Origin: Hymenobacter nivis
Lineage (GTDB): Bacteria > Bacteroidota > Bacteroidia > Cytophagales > Hymenobacteraceae
Reading direction: 5' to 3'
DNA length: 64,000 nt
NCBI RefSeq assembly: GCF_003149515.1
Contig: NZ_CP029145.1
Span: 3,410,001 to 3,474,000, forward strand
The notes under the pieces are model-generated. The model was not told where the DNA came from and did no database searches. It saw only the letters and a list, made by a program, of their open reading frames with translations. Within the stretch, counting starts at the first letter, position 1. Every line of letters begins with the position of its first letter. Positions 51,141-60,233 of this stretch are shown in pieces. A program made the translations under genes and the position numbers.

Positions 51141-51586
51141 AAAACATGACCTTATGCGATTCCACGCAGTACGTGCATTTTCTCTCGGCTACGGAAAGCG
51201 GGCGAGCGCACGACAAAAAACTGGCCGACGAGTACGCGCTGCACCTACCGGCGGGCTGCGTGTTACGGCAGGATTTGGGCTTGCTGGGCCACGCCCCGAC
51301 CGGGGTCGTGGTGGAGATGCCCCACAAGAAGCCGCCGAAGCGGGAGTTGACGTTTGCCCAAAAGCTGTATAACCAGTTGCTGAGTCCGTTGCGCGTCGTT
51401 ATCGAACACGCGCACAGCGGTATCAAGCGCCTGCACATGGTGCAGGGCACTATCCGCTTGCGCGGCGAATGGGTGCGCGATACGGTCATGGTCGTGGCCT
51501 GTGGGCTGCACAACCTGCGCGTGCGCAGCCCGCACCGCGCCTATCGCGCACCTGTCCACGCGAAACTCGCTAACTACGCCGAATAA
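51137..51586 (+). CDS. IS5-type transposase, C-terminal frame (-1 relative)
   Basis: The frame is open from before the slippery run and contains the rest of the DDE domain: LSATESGRAHDKKLADEYAL with the second Asp, LRQDLGLLGHAP, and the glutamate in VVIEHAHSGIKRLHMVQGTI. A GTG at 51137 could start it alone, but the catalytic site would then be incomplete, so production by -1 frameshift at 51120-51127 is the more sensible reading. The C-terminus looks complete. Confidence 0.8.
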   Translation: MKNMTLCDSTQYVHFLSATESGRAHDKKLADEYALHLPAGCVLRQDLGLLGHAPTGVVVEMPHKKPPKRELTFAQKLYNQLLSPLRVVIEHAHSGIKRLHMVQGTIRLRGEWVRDTVMVVACGLHNLRVRSPHRAYRAPVHAKLANYAE

Positions 51587-51644
51587 GCTTTAATGATTTT
51601 GCAAATCACCATAAATTAGACGACTGCCAAAAGTTCTTTGTTGC

Positions 51645-52025
51645 TTGCCCGTTTTGTTTGCGTGCGCCGGGGCCCTGCCCGCCCAGGCGCAGAAGTCCCT
51701 GGCCGGCACCACCTGGGTGGGCATCGCCAGCATTCCTGAGCCCGTCGAAATCGTTTTGCAGTTCAAGCAGGACACGGTGTTCATGTTCGTTAAAGACAGC
51801 AAGCAGCTGGCCGAAACCATGCACTACACGCAGAAGGGCAACAACCAATTTGTCTGGCAAAAAATAAGCGGCGGCAGCCCCTGCGATACCCAGACGCCCG
51901 GTACCTGGGCCTACAAAATCAAGAAGGACGAGGTTAATTTTACCGTGGTGGATGATCCTTGCCCGGGGCGGACGCAGGCTTCGCTGGGTACGCCCTTCAA
52001 AAAAACAACCTGGCCCAACCCGTAG
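51645..52025 (+). CDS. Small exported protein, 5' end probably lost at the IS border
   Basis: 126 residues from a TTG at 51645. The frame is open from 51615, and translating from there gives RLPKVLCCLPVLFACAGALP then AQAQ: a signal peptide lacking any ATG. The mature part (SLAGTTWVGIASIPEPVEIV, VWQKISGGSPCDTQTPGTWA, VDDPCPGRTQASLGTPF) is a small beta-rich domain with two cysteines, lipocalin-like in feel. The IS ends about 20-50 bases upstream, so the insertion probably removed the natural start and promoter. It may be silent. Confidence 0.6.
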   Translation: MPVLFACAGALPAQAQKSLAGTTWVGIASIPEPVEIVLQFKQDTVFMFVKDSKQLAETMHYTQKGNNQFVWQKISGGSPCDTQTPGTWAYKIKKDEVNFTVVDDPCPGRTQASLGTPFKKTTWPNP

Positions 52026-52054
52026 CTCCGGGGCCCTATTCGCTTATTTACGAC

Positions 52055-52088
52055 AACGCCCGGCGCACTCGAAAGTGGCCGGGCGTTG
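52055..52088. terminator. Hairpin between convergent genes
   Basis: AACGCCCGG and CACT pair with AGTG and CCGGGCGTT. It serves the small exported protein gene and the convergent phosphate transporter gene. Confidence 0.7.
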
Positions 52089-52121
52089 GTGTGTTTAGGG
52101 GCCCCACGGGGCGCGGGGGCC

Positions 52122-53525
52122 TTAGCCCAGCACGGCGCGGAAGAGCAGGAACAGGAGCCCGGAGAGCACCATCGTGACGGGCACGGTGAGCACCCAGGCC
52201 AGGGCGATGTTGCGCACCATCTGGGGGTTGAGGTTTTTGATGCCGCGGTTGGCCACCATGCTGCCGGCGATGGCCGATGAGAGCACCTGCGTGGTGGAAG
52301 AAGCCAGGCCGAAAGCCGTGCTGGCCCCGATCATAGCGGCGGCCACCAGCTCGGAGCTGGCGCCCTGGGCGTAGTTGAGGTGCTCCTTGCCAATGCGCTC
52401 GCCGATGGTCGTCACGATGCGCTGCCAGCCGATCATGGTGCCGCAGGCCAGCGACAGCGAGACCATCAGCAGCACCCACCACGGGGCGTAGTCGGTGAAG
52501 GTTTTCATCTCCTTAATGGCCCCGTCGAAGGTGGTACGATCCTGGGTGCTGAGGCTCACCTTATTGGAGCCGAGGAGCTTTTTGGCGCGGTTGGCGGCCA
52601 GCAGGAGGTCGCGGCGGATTTCAAAGCGGGCGTTTTTGGGTAGTTGGGCCACGTCGGTTTTGCCGGCAAACAGGCGGTCGAGGTCCGCGGTCTGGGCGTT
52701 CACTTCGGCCAGTAGTTTTTGATCGGCGGGGCTTAGCTCGGCCCGGTTCACGCGGCCCATCACGAATTCCACCTTGGTCAGCGACTCGCGCAAATCCAAT
52801 GGGTTCTTGCTCTGGTCGAGGGAGTAGAACGTGGGCACGATGCCGATGAGGATGAGCATGATGAGGCCCACGCCCTTCTGGCCGTCGTTCGAGCCGTGGA
52901 AGAAGCTCACCAGTGTGCACGTGACGACCAGCAGCAGCCGGATCCAGAGGGGCGGGGGCTTGCGTTTGTGCGGCTCCTTAAAGATGGCTTTGCTTTTAAC
53001 GAAGCGTTTGAGCAGGAACATCATGCCGATGGTGAACGTGAAGCCCAGCAGCGGGCCGATGATGAGCGCCAGGCCGGTTTCGCCGGCCTTGCTCCAGTTC
53101 ACGGCCGCGCCCTTGCTTTCCGGCAGCAGCGAAAACGCAATGCCCACGCCCAGGATGGAGCCGATGAGGGCGTGCGACGACGACGAGGGCAGGCCGTAGT
53201 ACCAGGTGCCCACGTTCCAGACGATAGCGGCCAAAATCAGGGCCCCCACCATGGCAATGCCGTGGTACACGTTCTGGTCCACGAGGCTCTCGACAGGTAG
53301 CAGGTACACGATGCCCATGGCCACGGCAATGCCGCCCGAAAACACGCCGATGAAGTTCCAAAACGCTGACCAGACCACGGCTACCCACGGCCGTAGCGTG
53401 TTGGTATAAATGACCGTGGCCACGGCGTTGGCCGTGTCGTGAAAGCCATTGACGAACTCGAACGCGCAGGCGGCCAGCAGGCACACGCCCAGCAGCAGCA
53501 ACACATGGGGTTCTAATCCAAACAT
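52122..53525 (-). CDS. pitA: Inorganic phosphate transporter, PiT family
   Basis: 467 residues with about ten membrane helices. Both PiT signatures are present: EFVNGFHDTANAVATVIYTN near residues 22-42 and SFFHGSNDGQKGVGLIML near 205-222. A large cytoplasmic loop of about 100 residues (LTKVEFVMGRVNRAELSPAD ...) splits the two halves. It takes up phosphate with a cation at the inner membrane, low affinity and often constitutive. A TACCTTTG box lies 40 bases upstream on the same strand. Confidence 0.94.
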   Translation of the reverse strand: MFGLEPHVLLLLGVCLLAACAFEFVNGFHDTANAVATVIYTNTLRPWVAVVWSAFWNFIGVFSGGIAVAMGIVYLLPVESLVDQNVYHGIAMVGALILAAIVWNVGTWYYGLPSSSSHALIGSILGVGIAFSLLPESKGAAVNWSKAGETGLALIIGPLLGFTFTIGMMFLLKRFVKSKAIFKEPHKRKPPPLWIRLLLVVTCTLVSFFHGSNDGQKGVGLIMLILIGIVPTFYSLDQSKNPLDLRESLTKVEFVMGRVNRAELSPADQKLLAEVNAQTADLDRLFAGKTDVAQLPKNARFEIRRDLLLAANRAKKLLGSNKVSLSTQDRTTFDGAIKEMKTFTDYAPWWVLLMVSLSLACGTMIGWQRIVTTIGERIGKEHLNYAQGASSELVAAAMIGASTAFGLASSTTQVLSSAIAGSMVANRGIKNLNPQMVRNIALAWVLTVPVTMVLSGLLFLLFRAVLG

Positions 53526-53565
53526 ATAAAGAGAATTGGTGGTTGGGCGGAGCGCAGTTCGGGGG

Positions 53566-53573
53566 CAAAGGTA
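53566..53573 (-). promoter_or_regulatory. -7 box (TACCTTTG) of the phosphate transporter gene
   Basis: CAAAGGTA on the plus strand is an exact TAnnTTTG on the minus strand, 40 bases before the ATG at 53525. Confidence 0.6.
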
Positions 53574-53679
53574 GCGGGGTATCAGGTAGCGGATATGTTA
53601 CCGAATTGTGACTACTGCCGGTAAGGGGGCTGACCAACTGGGGCCCCAGCGGGCCGCCGGGGCCCCGCCACCAAACGCA

Positions 53680-53703
53680 AAAAGTCCGGTATAGCCGGGC
53701 TTT
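53680..53703 (-). terminator. Terminator of the TonB receptor/DUF4249 operon
   Basis: On the minus strand AAAGCCCGG pairs with CCGGACTTT (one G-U type pair) around a CTATA loop and is followed by T-rich sequence. It lies about 34 bases past the DUF4249 stop. Confidence 0.7.
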
Positions 53704-53736
53704 CAGAGGGAAAACAGAGCCCCGCGCCAATGGTAT

Positions 53737-54732
53737 TTAAAGTGGAATGCGCAGCACTACATCGCTGGCCCCGGCAAACAGGCCGTAGCCGCCCGGTACG
53801 TTGGAGCGCAGCGGCGCGGGCTCGGCAAAAATGCTGTTTTCGGTGTCGTAGTAGCGCTGTACCGACAGGTAATAGTTGTACGTATCGACCGGGATGCTGC
53901 TCACGAGCACCTCGATGAACGCCGGGGCCGGCGGGTTAGGATGATTGCCGTAGCCGCTCGGCGGGTTGTAATAAAACCGCACCTTGCCGCTGTACACCAG
54001 GCGCTGGCCGTTGCGGCCGGCGTCGCTCACGGGCAGCGTCTGGTAAAAAATGCCGGGCTCGGACAGGTCGAAGCGGTTCAGGTTGACGTCGGGGCCCTGG
54101 TTGTCGCGGCCGCTATTGTCCTGGTACACGCCGCCCCAGGGCTGGCCGTTGGCGTCCAGCACCCGGGCGTAGGCCAGGTAGTAGTCAGCGGTGGCCGCGT
54201 CGTCGAGTACCGCGAAGGAGAGCCGGCCCGTGGGATTGTTATACGGCGAAGACGACGTGGGCGAATCCGGCACGAAGCTGCCGGCCCCCAGGGTGGGCAG
54301 GGCGGGTAGGGCAAGCGTGGCCTCCACCGCCTCCACGCCCGGGGCGCTGGCCCGTAGGGTGTAGCGCTGGCCGGGCTGGCCCACGTAGCCGCGGGTGGGC
54401 ACGTAGTAGCCACGCAATGTATCGTTGTTGTACAGGCCCCGATTTACGGCTCGGAACTGCTCCACCACTTGCCCGGCGGCGTCGCGTAGCTCCACCGTGG
54501 CGTCGGTGCGGCCCGCCAGCTTCTTGGTAGCCAGCACGCTCTGGCTGGTGCTCACGTAGAGGTCGCGGGCATCGCCGTAAAATTGCCAGTTGCCGGCTCG
54601 AGCCACGCCGTTGGTTACGGTGTAGGTGAGGGCCAGTCGGGGCGTGTGGGCCGGCGGCTCCACGCTCACCACCGACTCGCAGCCGACCAGGGCCCCCGCG
54701 GTGGCCAGCAGCAACCAGAGAAAGGTTTTCAT
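53737..54732 (-). CDS. DUF4249 outer-membrane lipoprotein
   Basis: 331 residues from the ATG at 54732 (a TTG 9 bases upstream is possible). The lipobox is LVGC near 18-21. The DUF4249 fold follows: a beta-rich N-terminus (ATVELRDAAGQVVEQF, GYVGQPGQRYTLRASAPGVE) and a long C-terminal domain with FIEVLVSSIPVDTYNYYLSV, the usual end motif. These lipoproteins pair with TonB receptors as SusD-like surface partners, possibly for protein or peptide ligands. It starts 5 bases after the receptor frame ends, so the two are one operon; with the receptor broken it may have no partner. Confidence 0.88.
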   Translation of the reverse strand: MKTFLWLLLATAGALVGCESVVSVEPPAHTPRLALTYTVTNGVARAGNWQFYGDARDLYVSTSQSVLATKKLAGRTDATVELRDAAGQVVEQFRAVNRGLYNNDTLRGYYVPTRGYVGQPGQRYTLRASAPGVEAVEATLALPALPTLGAGSFVPDSPTSSSPYNNPTGRLSFAVLDDAATADYYLAYARVLDANGQPWGGVYQDNSGRDNQGPDVNLNRFDLSEPGIFYQTLPVSDAGRNGQRLVYSGKVRFYYNPPSGYGNHPNPPAPAFIEVLVSSIPVDTYNYYLSVQRYYDTENSIFAEPAPLRSNVPGGYGLFAGASDVVLRIPL

Positions 54733-54737
54733 GGGGC

Positions 54738-57143
54738 TCAAAATTTAAAGGCCTTGCTGACCGATGGGATGATGGGAAACAGCGACACCTGGCGGTAGCT
54801 GGGCGGCCGGCTCATCGTCCCATTACTTTCGAAGTAAGCCGCCTGGAAGTACAGGTAGTAGGGGTTGTTGCGGCTGTACACATTGTAGATGGAGAGGCTG
54901 TTGACGATTTCGCCCCAGCGCTTTTTCTTGGTTTTGCTCAGGTCCAGGTCGAAGCGGTGGTAGGCGGCCATGCGGAACGAGTTGCGGTCGCCGTAGTCGT
55001 TGTAGCCCTGCTGGGGCCCCGTCTGGAAGCGGCCCGAGGCGAGCGTAGTGGCGTTGCCCGTGCCGTACACCCACGTGCCGGAGAGCGTGAGCGTGGGGCT
55101 GAAATGGTGGATGACAACCAGGGAAATGTCGTGGCGCCGGTCGTACTTGTAGGGGAACGCGCGGCCCCCGTTCAGCTCCGGGAAGCGGCGGGTGCTCCAG
55201 GCCAGGGTGTAGCCTAGCCAGCCGGTGGTGCGGCCGGTTTTCTTCTGCAAAAATAGCTCGCCGCCGTAGGCCCAGCCCTGGCCGCTGATCACCTTACTCT
55301 GCCAGTCGCTGTCGGTGGTGTTCAAAAAGCTGGCCCCCTCGCGGTACTCCACCAGGTTTTGCATGGGCTTGTAGTAGGTCTCGAAGCTGAACTCGAAAGC
55401 CTCCCCCTTGTAGCGCAGCGTGCGGGCCGCCCCCAGGCTAAACTGGTGCGCCAGCTGGGGCCGCACCGCCGCCGTGGCCGGCACCCACAGGTCGGTGGGC
55501 AGGCCGATGCCGCTGTTGGTGAGCAAGTGGATGAACTGCGTGGTGCGGGCGTAGGCCGCCTTCAGCGCCCACTCGTCGGTGAGCATAAAGCGCGCGGCCA
55601 GGCGCGGCTCCACCGACGGGAAAAACTTATCGTCCACGAAGTAGCCGTTCAGGCGCAGGCCGGCGTTCACATTCAGCCGGTTGCTGAGGCGGTAGTCGTC
55701 CTCCACGTACAGGGCGCTTTCGGTGGCCAGCACGCGGCTGCCCGACGTTGCGCCGCTCCGGGCCGTGTCCAAGCGCTCGGTTTGGGCGAAGGCCCCGGGC
55801 CGGAACGCGTGCCGCGTGAGCTGGGCCCCAAACCGCACGTAGTGGTCGGGCGATGGGGCGTAGTCGAAGTCCGTTTTCAGGCTGAAATCGCGGATGTTCG
55901 ACAGGTAGCGCAGGCTGTTGGTGGTGGTTTTGGTGTCGGCCTGGCCCGGGGCCCCCGTGCGGTCCTCCCGGTCCTGGCCCACGTCGAACTGGTACTGGCT
56001 GTAGGTGAGGTGGGTGTTCAGAAACAGCCGGTCGTTCACGACGTGGTTCCAGCGCAGGGCCCCCGTGAGGTTGCCCCAGCCGAGGTTGACGTCGGAGCGG
56101 GTGTAGGTGGACTGGGTCTCGTCGGCGTCGCGGGTGTTGGCGTAGAAGTTGTCGTAGCCCCGGTAGGCGCTCAGGTACAGGCGGTCGCGCCTGCTGAGCT
56201 TCCAGTTGAGCTTGCCGTTGAGGTCGTAGAAGTAGTAGCCCAGCGTGCCGGCACGCTTTTCATTGGCCAGCTACGCCTTCACAAACGGCCGGGCCACCAC
56301 GTCGATGTAGGTGCGTCGGGCCGAGACGATGAACGAGGCCACGTCCTTCTTGATGGGGCCCTCCAGCGTAATGCGCGTGGCCACCAGCCCGATGGCCCCT
56401 TCGCCGTGGAACGCTTGGTCGTTGCCCTCCTTCATCGAGATATCCAGTACCGACGAGAGCCGCCCGCCGTAGCGCGCCGGAAAACCGCCCTTGATCAGCT
56501 CCACGTTGTTGAGCGCATCGGCGTTGAAGACCGAGAAGAAGCCGAACAGGTGGGAGGCGTTGTACACCGGCGTGCCATCGAGCAAAATCAGGTTCTGGTC
56601 GGGCGAGCCGCCGCGCACGTACAGGCCGCTGGTGCCCTCGCCGCCGCTCTGCACGCCGGGCAGCAGTTGCAGCACCTTCAGCACGTCGGTTTCGCCCATG
56701 AACTTGGGGAGGCTCTTGATTTGGGCAATGGGCACATTGATGGTGCCCATGCGCGTGCTGCGGGGCCCCCGGTCCTCTGCCTGGCGGTCGGCCACCACTT
56801 CCACGCCGGCTAGCTCGTTAGCCGCGGGCGCGAGCAGGAAGTCGTGGCCCGCGCTGCCGGTGGCCGGGGCGGCCCAGCGGCCACGGGCGTAGCCCACGTA
56901 GCTCGTCACCAGCCGCAGCGAGTCGAGGCCCGCGGCGGGCAGCGTGAGCGAGTAGAAGCCGTAGGTGTTGGTGGCGGTGCCCAGGCCGGTGCCGGCCTGC
57001 ACCACGGCCACCCCGATGAGGTTTTCGCCCGTGGCCCGGTCGCGCACGTAGCCGCTAATGGTGACGCGCGCGGACCCTTGAGCCCGCGCAGAACCCGTGC
57101 CCAGCCATAAGCCCGGTAGTAACCAGCAGAAAAGGTGCTTCAT
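54738..57143 (-). pseudogene. TonB-dependent receptor interrupted by one in-frame TAG
   Basis: The full frame is 801 codons plus stop. Signal peptide to about 21, carboxypeptidase-regulatory-like domain at about 27-110, plug at about 125-250 (PGVQSGGEGTSGLYVRGGSP, LDGTPVYNASHLFGFFSVFN), then barrel strands to a terminal Phe (VSKAFKF). Codon 291 is TAG (56273-56271), in RPFVKA-stop-LANEKRAGTLGYYFYDLN. The frame is unbroken on both sides, and the stop is one C-to-T change from CAG (Gln), which suits the position. So it is a recent nonsense mutation, a sequencing error, or suppressed. The intact form would import a ligand using TonB energy. Confidence 0.88.
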
Positions 57144-57385
57144 AAGGAGAAAATAGGATGGGGTAGCATCCGGGCAACAGGGCCCCTAAGGTAGCGCTGA
57201 GGCCCCACGCGTGAGCGTTGGATGAGCCAATACTTGCCCATTCGGTTGCTTCTGGCTGGAAAATAATGGGCTCCCCAGCCGAGCTTAGGGAGCCGGCATT
57301 GGGGCCCCCAGCGCCATTGCTCCAGTGGGAAAGCCCAAGCAACTGCCGGCCGAAAGCACTGAAAGTACCGAACTCAAACGGCCCC

Positions 57386-57420
57386 AAAAAGCCCGTTCTT
57401 TCTGAAAAAAACGGGCTTTC
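57386..57420 (-). terminator. Terminator of the outer-membrane barrel gene
   Basis: AAAAGCCCGTT pairs with AACGGGCTTT. On the minus strand the stem is followed by TTTTTGGGGC, 25 bases past the stop at 57444. Confidence 0.8.
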
Positions 57421-57443
57421 TGGTACCACTGCCGCGATGCAGC

Positions 57444-58049
57444 TTACTTCCCGCCGAACATGTAGGATAGGTATAGCTGGAAGGCGCTGTTGCGGATGCT
57501 TTGGCCACCGCTGTACTCGCTGATGTTCTTAAAACCACCATTGTAGCGCAAGCCGATGCCTGGCCCAGCAGGTAACTGGTAGCCCAAACCCGCCGCGTAG
57601 CCAAAATCCACTATTTTGTAGTCTCTGCGGACGCTATAAGAACCGGCTGGGAAATTAGCGCTGCCGTCCTGCGCAAACTTGGCAGCTACCAGATAGCCAA
57701 ACTGGGGCCCTGCTTCGAAGAACAAACCACCGGCGTTAATGCGCGCCAGCACGGGCACGTCGATGTAATGTAACGTCTTTCTACCATCCACCTGAGCTCC
57801 GAAACCATCATCCGCACTGAATTTGTAGCCCTTCATGGAGTACAATAGTTCGGGCTGAATCGAGAAGCCGTCGCTAATAGGTAGGTTGGCCACGAATCCG
57901 CCGTTGAAGCCGAGCTTGTTTTTAAAATTACTACGGTCAGCAAAGTTTGTCAGCGAAGCGCCGGCTTTGATGCCGAACGAGGGGCTTTGGGCCTGGGCCG
58001 CGGTGGCCGTAACGGCCAGCAGCGCGGTGGATAGAAGTACTTTTTTCAT
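57444..58049 (-). CDS. Outer-membrane beta-barrel protein (PorT-like)
   Basis: 201 residues with a signal peptide ending AQAQ near 21. The rest consists of alternating amphipathic strands (SFGIKAGASLTNFADRSNFK, FSIQPELLYSMKGYKFSADD, YIDVPVLARI) and the last residues LYLSYMFGGK suit barrel insertion. This is the outer-membrane-beta-barrel family of small Bacteroidota porin-like proteins, which includes PorT of the T9SS, but membership of PorT itself cannot be shown. It is monocistronic. Confidence 0.85.
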   Translation of the reverse strand: MKKVLLSTALLAVTATAAQAQSPSFGIKAGASLTNFADRSNFKNKLGFNGGFVANLPISDGFSIQPELLYSMKGYKFSADDGFGAQVDGRKTLHYIDVPVLARINAGGLFFEAGPQFGYLVAAKFAQDGSANFPAGSYSVRRDYKIVDFGYAAGLGYQLPAGPGIGLRYNGGFKNISEYSGGQSIRNSAFQLYLSYMFGGK

Positions 58050-58315
58050 ACGAAACGGGTAGAGAGTATGCGTGGAAACGCAGGATGAGTGGCAAAAGTA
58101 TTGGTTGTTCTGTGTCGACTTCAGGGCCCTGCGCGGCCCAGCTTTGCCCTAAGGCCTGGGGCCATAATTGGACGCTTGAGTGCTGGCGCTAGCACGGCGG
58201 CTCCGGGCTCTAGATGAGCCAGCGCGGGGCCGTCCGGTTGCTTTTATCGCAGAAAATATTCGACGCCCTGGCCGGGCGCCTGGTTTCAGCGCGCCGGGGC
58301 CCGGGCGGTAATATC

Positions 58316-58323
58316 TACCTTTG
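58316..58323 (+). promoter_or_regulatory. -7 box (TACCTTTG) of glyS, leaderless spacing
   Basis: An exact TAnnTTTG match ending 6 bases before the ATG at 58330. Transcription would begin within a few bases of the start codon. Confidence 0.6.
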
Positions 58324-58329
58324 TAGCCT

Positions 58330-59841
58330 ATGAGCAATCCTACTGCCCCCGCCGACGCGGCCCAGCTGAAAGACATCGTGGCCCACGCCAAGGAATACGG
58401 CTTCGTGTTCCAATCCTCCGAGATTTATGATGGCTTGGCCGCCGTGTACGACTACGGCCCCAACGGCGTGGAGCTGAAAAACAACCTCAAGCGCCTGTGG
58501 TGGGAGGCCATGACGCAGCTGCACGACAACGTGGTGGGCCTCGACGCCGCCATTTTCATGGACCCCCGCACCTGGGAGGCCAGCGGCCACGTGGCGGGCT
58601 TCAACGACCCGCTCATCGACAACCTCGACAGCAAAAAGCGCTACCGCGCCGACGTGCTGCTGGAGGAAAAAGCCGCCGAATACGAGAAGGCCGGCGACCC
58701 GGCCCGCGGGGCCGCCCTCACCGCCGAGATGGGCCGCTTGCTGACAGCCAATGACTTAGCTGGCGTGCGCCAGCTCATCATTAACGAAGACATTCTGTGC
58801 CCCGTGTCGGGCACTGGCAAGTGGACGGAGGTGCGCCAGTTCAACCTGATGTTCTCCACCCAGGGCTCGGCCGTCGATTCGGACGCGCCGCCCGTGTACC
58901 TGCGGCCCGAAACGGCCCAGGGCATCTTCGTGAACTTTTTGAACGTGCAGAAGTCGGCCCGCCAAAAAATCCCGTTTGGTATTGCGCAGATTGGCAAGGC
59001 ATTTCGGAATGAGATTGTGGCCCGGCAGTTCATTTTCCGGATGCGCGAGTTTGAGCAGATGGAGATGCAATTCTTCGTGCGCCCCGGCACCGAAGGCGCG
59101 TGGTACGACACCTGGAAGGCCGCCCGCCGCCGCTTCCACGAGGCCGTGGGCCTGAGCCCCGCCAAGTTGCGCTTCCACGACCACGATAAGCTGGCCCACT
59201 ACGCCAAGGCCGCCGTGGACATCGAGTACGAGTTTCCGTTCGGCTTTAAGGAAATTGAAGGTATCCACTCGCGGGGCGACTTCGACCTGACCCAGCACCA
59301 AACCCTGAGCCGCAAGAAGCAGCAGTATTTCGACGCCGATATTGACCCCGGCACCGGCAAGGCCTATGGCAACTACATCCCGTTCGTGGTGGAAACCTCC
59401 GTGGGCGCCGACCGCCTGTTCCTGGCCACCCTCTGCGAGGCCTTCGCCGAGGAAACCATTACCGAAGGCGAAGGGGAGGCCCAGCAAACCAAAACCCGCA
59501 CTTTCCTGAAGCTGCACCCGGCACTGGCCCCCATCAAGGCCGCCATTTTCCCGCTGGTGCGTAAAGATGGTATGCCCGAAAAGGCCCAGCAAATATTTGA
59601 CGACCTGCGCTTTGACTTCCGCGTGACCGTGGAGGAAAAGGACGCCATCGGCAAGCGCTACACCCGCCAGGACCTCATCGGTACGCCTTTCTGCATTGTG
59701 GTGGACGGCCAGACCCTGGAAGACGACACCGTGACCGTGCGCGACCGCGACACCCGCGCCCAAACCCGCATGCCCATCAGCGCGTTGCGGGCTTACATCG
59801 CGGAAGCCGTAAGTTTCCGCCGCATCTTCGAGAAGTTGTAA
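58330..59841 (+). CDS. glyS: Glycyl-tRNA synthetase (single-chain, dimeric type)
   Basis: 503 residues. It is the alpha2 class II type, like that of eukaryotes and many Bacteroidota. Motif 1 lies in the N-terminal YGFVFQSSEIYDGLAAVYDY region; motif 2 is IGKAFRNEIVARQFIFRMRE near 222-241; motif 3 is ETSVGADRLFLATL near 354-367; the anticodon-binding domain follows (LAPIKAAIFPLVRK). It charges tRNA-Gly. A promoter box lies 6 bases before the ATG. Length is normal and all motifs are present. Confidence 0.96.
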   Translation: MSNPTAPADAAQLKDIVAHAKEYGFVFQSSEIYDGLAAVYDYGPNGVELKNNLKRLWWEAMTQLHDNVVGLDAAIFMDPRTWEASGHVAGFNDPLIDNLDSKKRYRADVLLEEKAAEYEKAGDPARGAALTAEMGRLLTANDLAGVRQLIINEDILCPVSGTGKWTEVRQFNLMFSTQGSAVDSDAPPVYLRPETAQGIFVNFLNVQKSARQKIPFGIAQIGKAFRNEIVARQFIFRMREFEQMEMQFFVRPGTEGAWYDTWKAARRRFHEAVGLSPAKLRFHDHDKLAHYAKAAVDIEYEFPFGFKEIEGIHSRGDFDLTQHQTLSRKKQQYFDADIDPGTGKAYGNYIPFVVETSVGADRLFLATLCEAFAEETITEGEGEAQQTKTRTFLKLHPALAPIKAAIFPLVRKDGMPEKAQQIFDDLRFDFRVTVEEKDAIGKRYTRQDLIGTPFCIVVDGQTLEDDTVTVRDRDTRAQTRMPISALRAYIAEAVSFRRIFEKL

Positions 59842-59897
59842 GCTGCACCTTCTGAGAGGTATATTCGTTACCAATCCTTGCTAAATTCCTGAAGGTT

Positions 59898-60146
59898 ATG
59901 GATACCGCCGACACCTATATTTTCGACCGCATCACCGTTAATCCGGCCCGTTGCAGTGGCCGTCCCACCATTCGGGGAACCCGGCTCACGGTGACCAATA
60001 TCCTGGATTTTCTGGGCGCGGGCGATTCGGTAGAGGACATGCTCGATGAGTATCCGCAATTGGAGCGGGAGGATGTACTGGCCTGCATTCAGTTTGCGCT
60101 GGCTACCGTGCGCGAGAAATATGAGCCGCAAGAAGTATTGCATTAG
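59898..60146 (+). CDS. DUF433 antitoxin-like protein
   Basis: 82 residues with the DUF433 fold: ITVNPARCSGRPTIRGTRLT followed by VTNILDFLGAGDSVEDMLDE and YPQLEREDVLACIQFA, a helix-turn-helix-like DNA-binding pattern. In many bacteria a DUF433 gene precedes a DUF5615 PIN-like toxin (VapB45/VapC45 type), as here. It should bind and silence the toxin and its own promoter. The two genes are 87 bases apart. Confidence 0.88.
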   Translation: MDTADTYIFDRITVNPARCSGRPTIRGTRLTVTNILDFLGAGDSVEDMLDEYPQLEREDVLACIQFALATVREKYEPQEVLH

Positions 60147-60233
60147 TGGCTCTTTGATGTTTGCAACGGCCCAGCGCCCCAATTGTGGGGCAGTTTCTAG
60201 GATGCTCCTGCTGCACACCGCCACTTTTGTGGT

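Larger units (their letters stand above)
50574..51594 (+). mobile_element. IS5-type insertion sequence, about 1 kb
   Basis: Two overlapping frames encode a DDE_4-type transposase. Candidate terminal repeats are ATAAAGCTAATTCGG at 50576-50590 and the reverse of CCGAATAAGCTTTAAT at 51579-51594 (about 13 of 15 positions agree). No target duplication could be fixed, so the exact ends are uncertain. It sits at the edge of the AT-rich island and next to a gene that has lost its start. Confidence 0.65.

Noticed and set aside
54738..56039. The second half of the TonB receptor as a separate gene starting at a GTG
   Set aside because: It is in the same frame as the first half and continues its barrel without signal peptide or plug, so it is the rest of one broken gene.
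56271..56273. The TAG in the TonB receptor as pyrrolysine or a programmed readthrough
   Set aside because: No PYLIS-like structure or pyrrolysine genes are in view, and all other genes end normally with TAG, TAA or TGA. A simple C-to-T mutation explains it.
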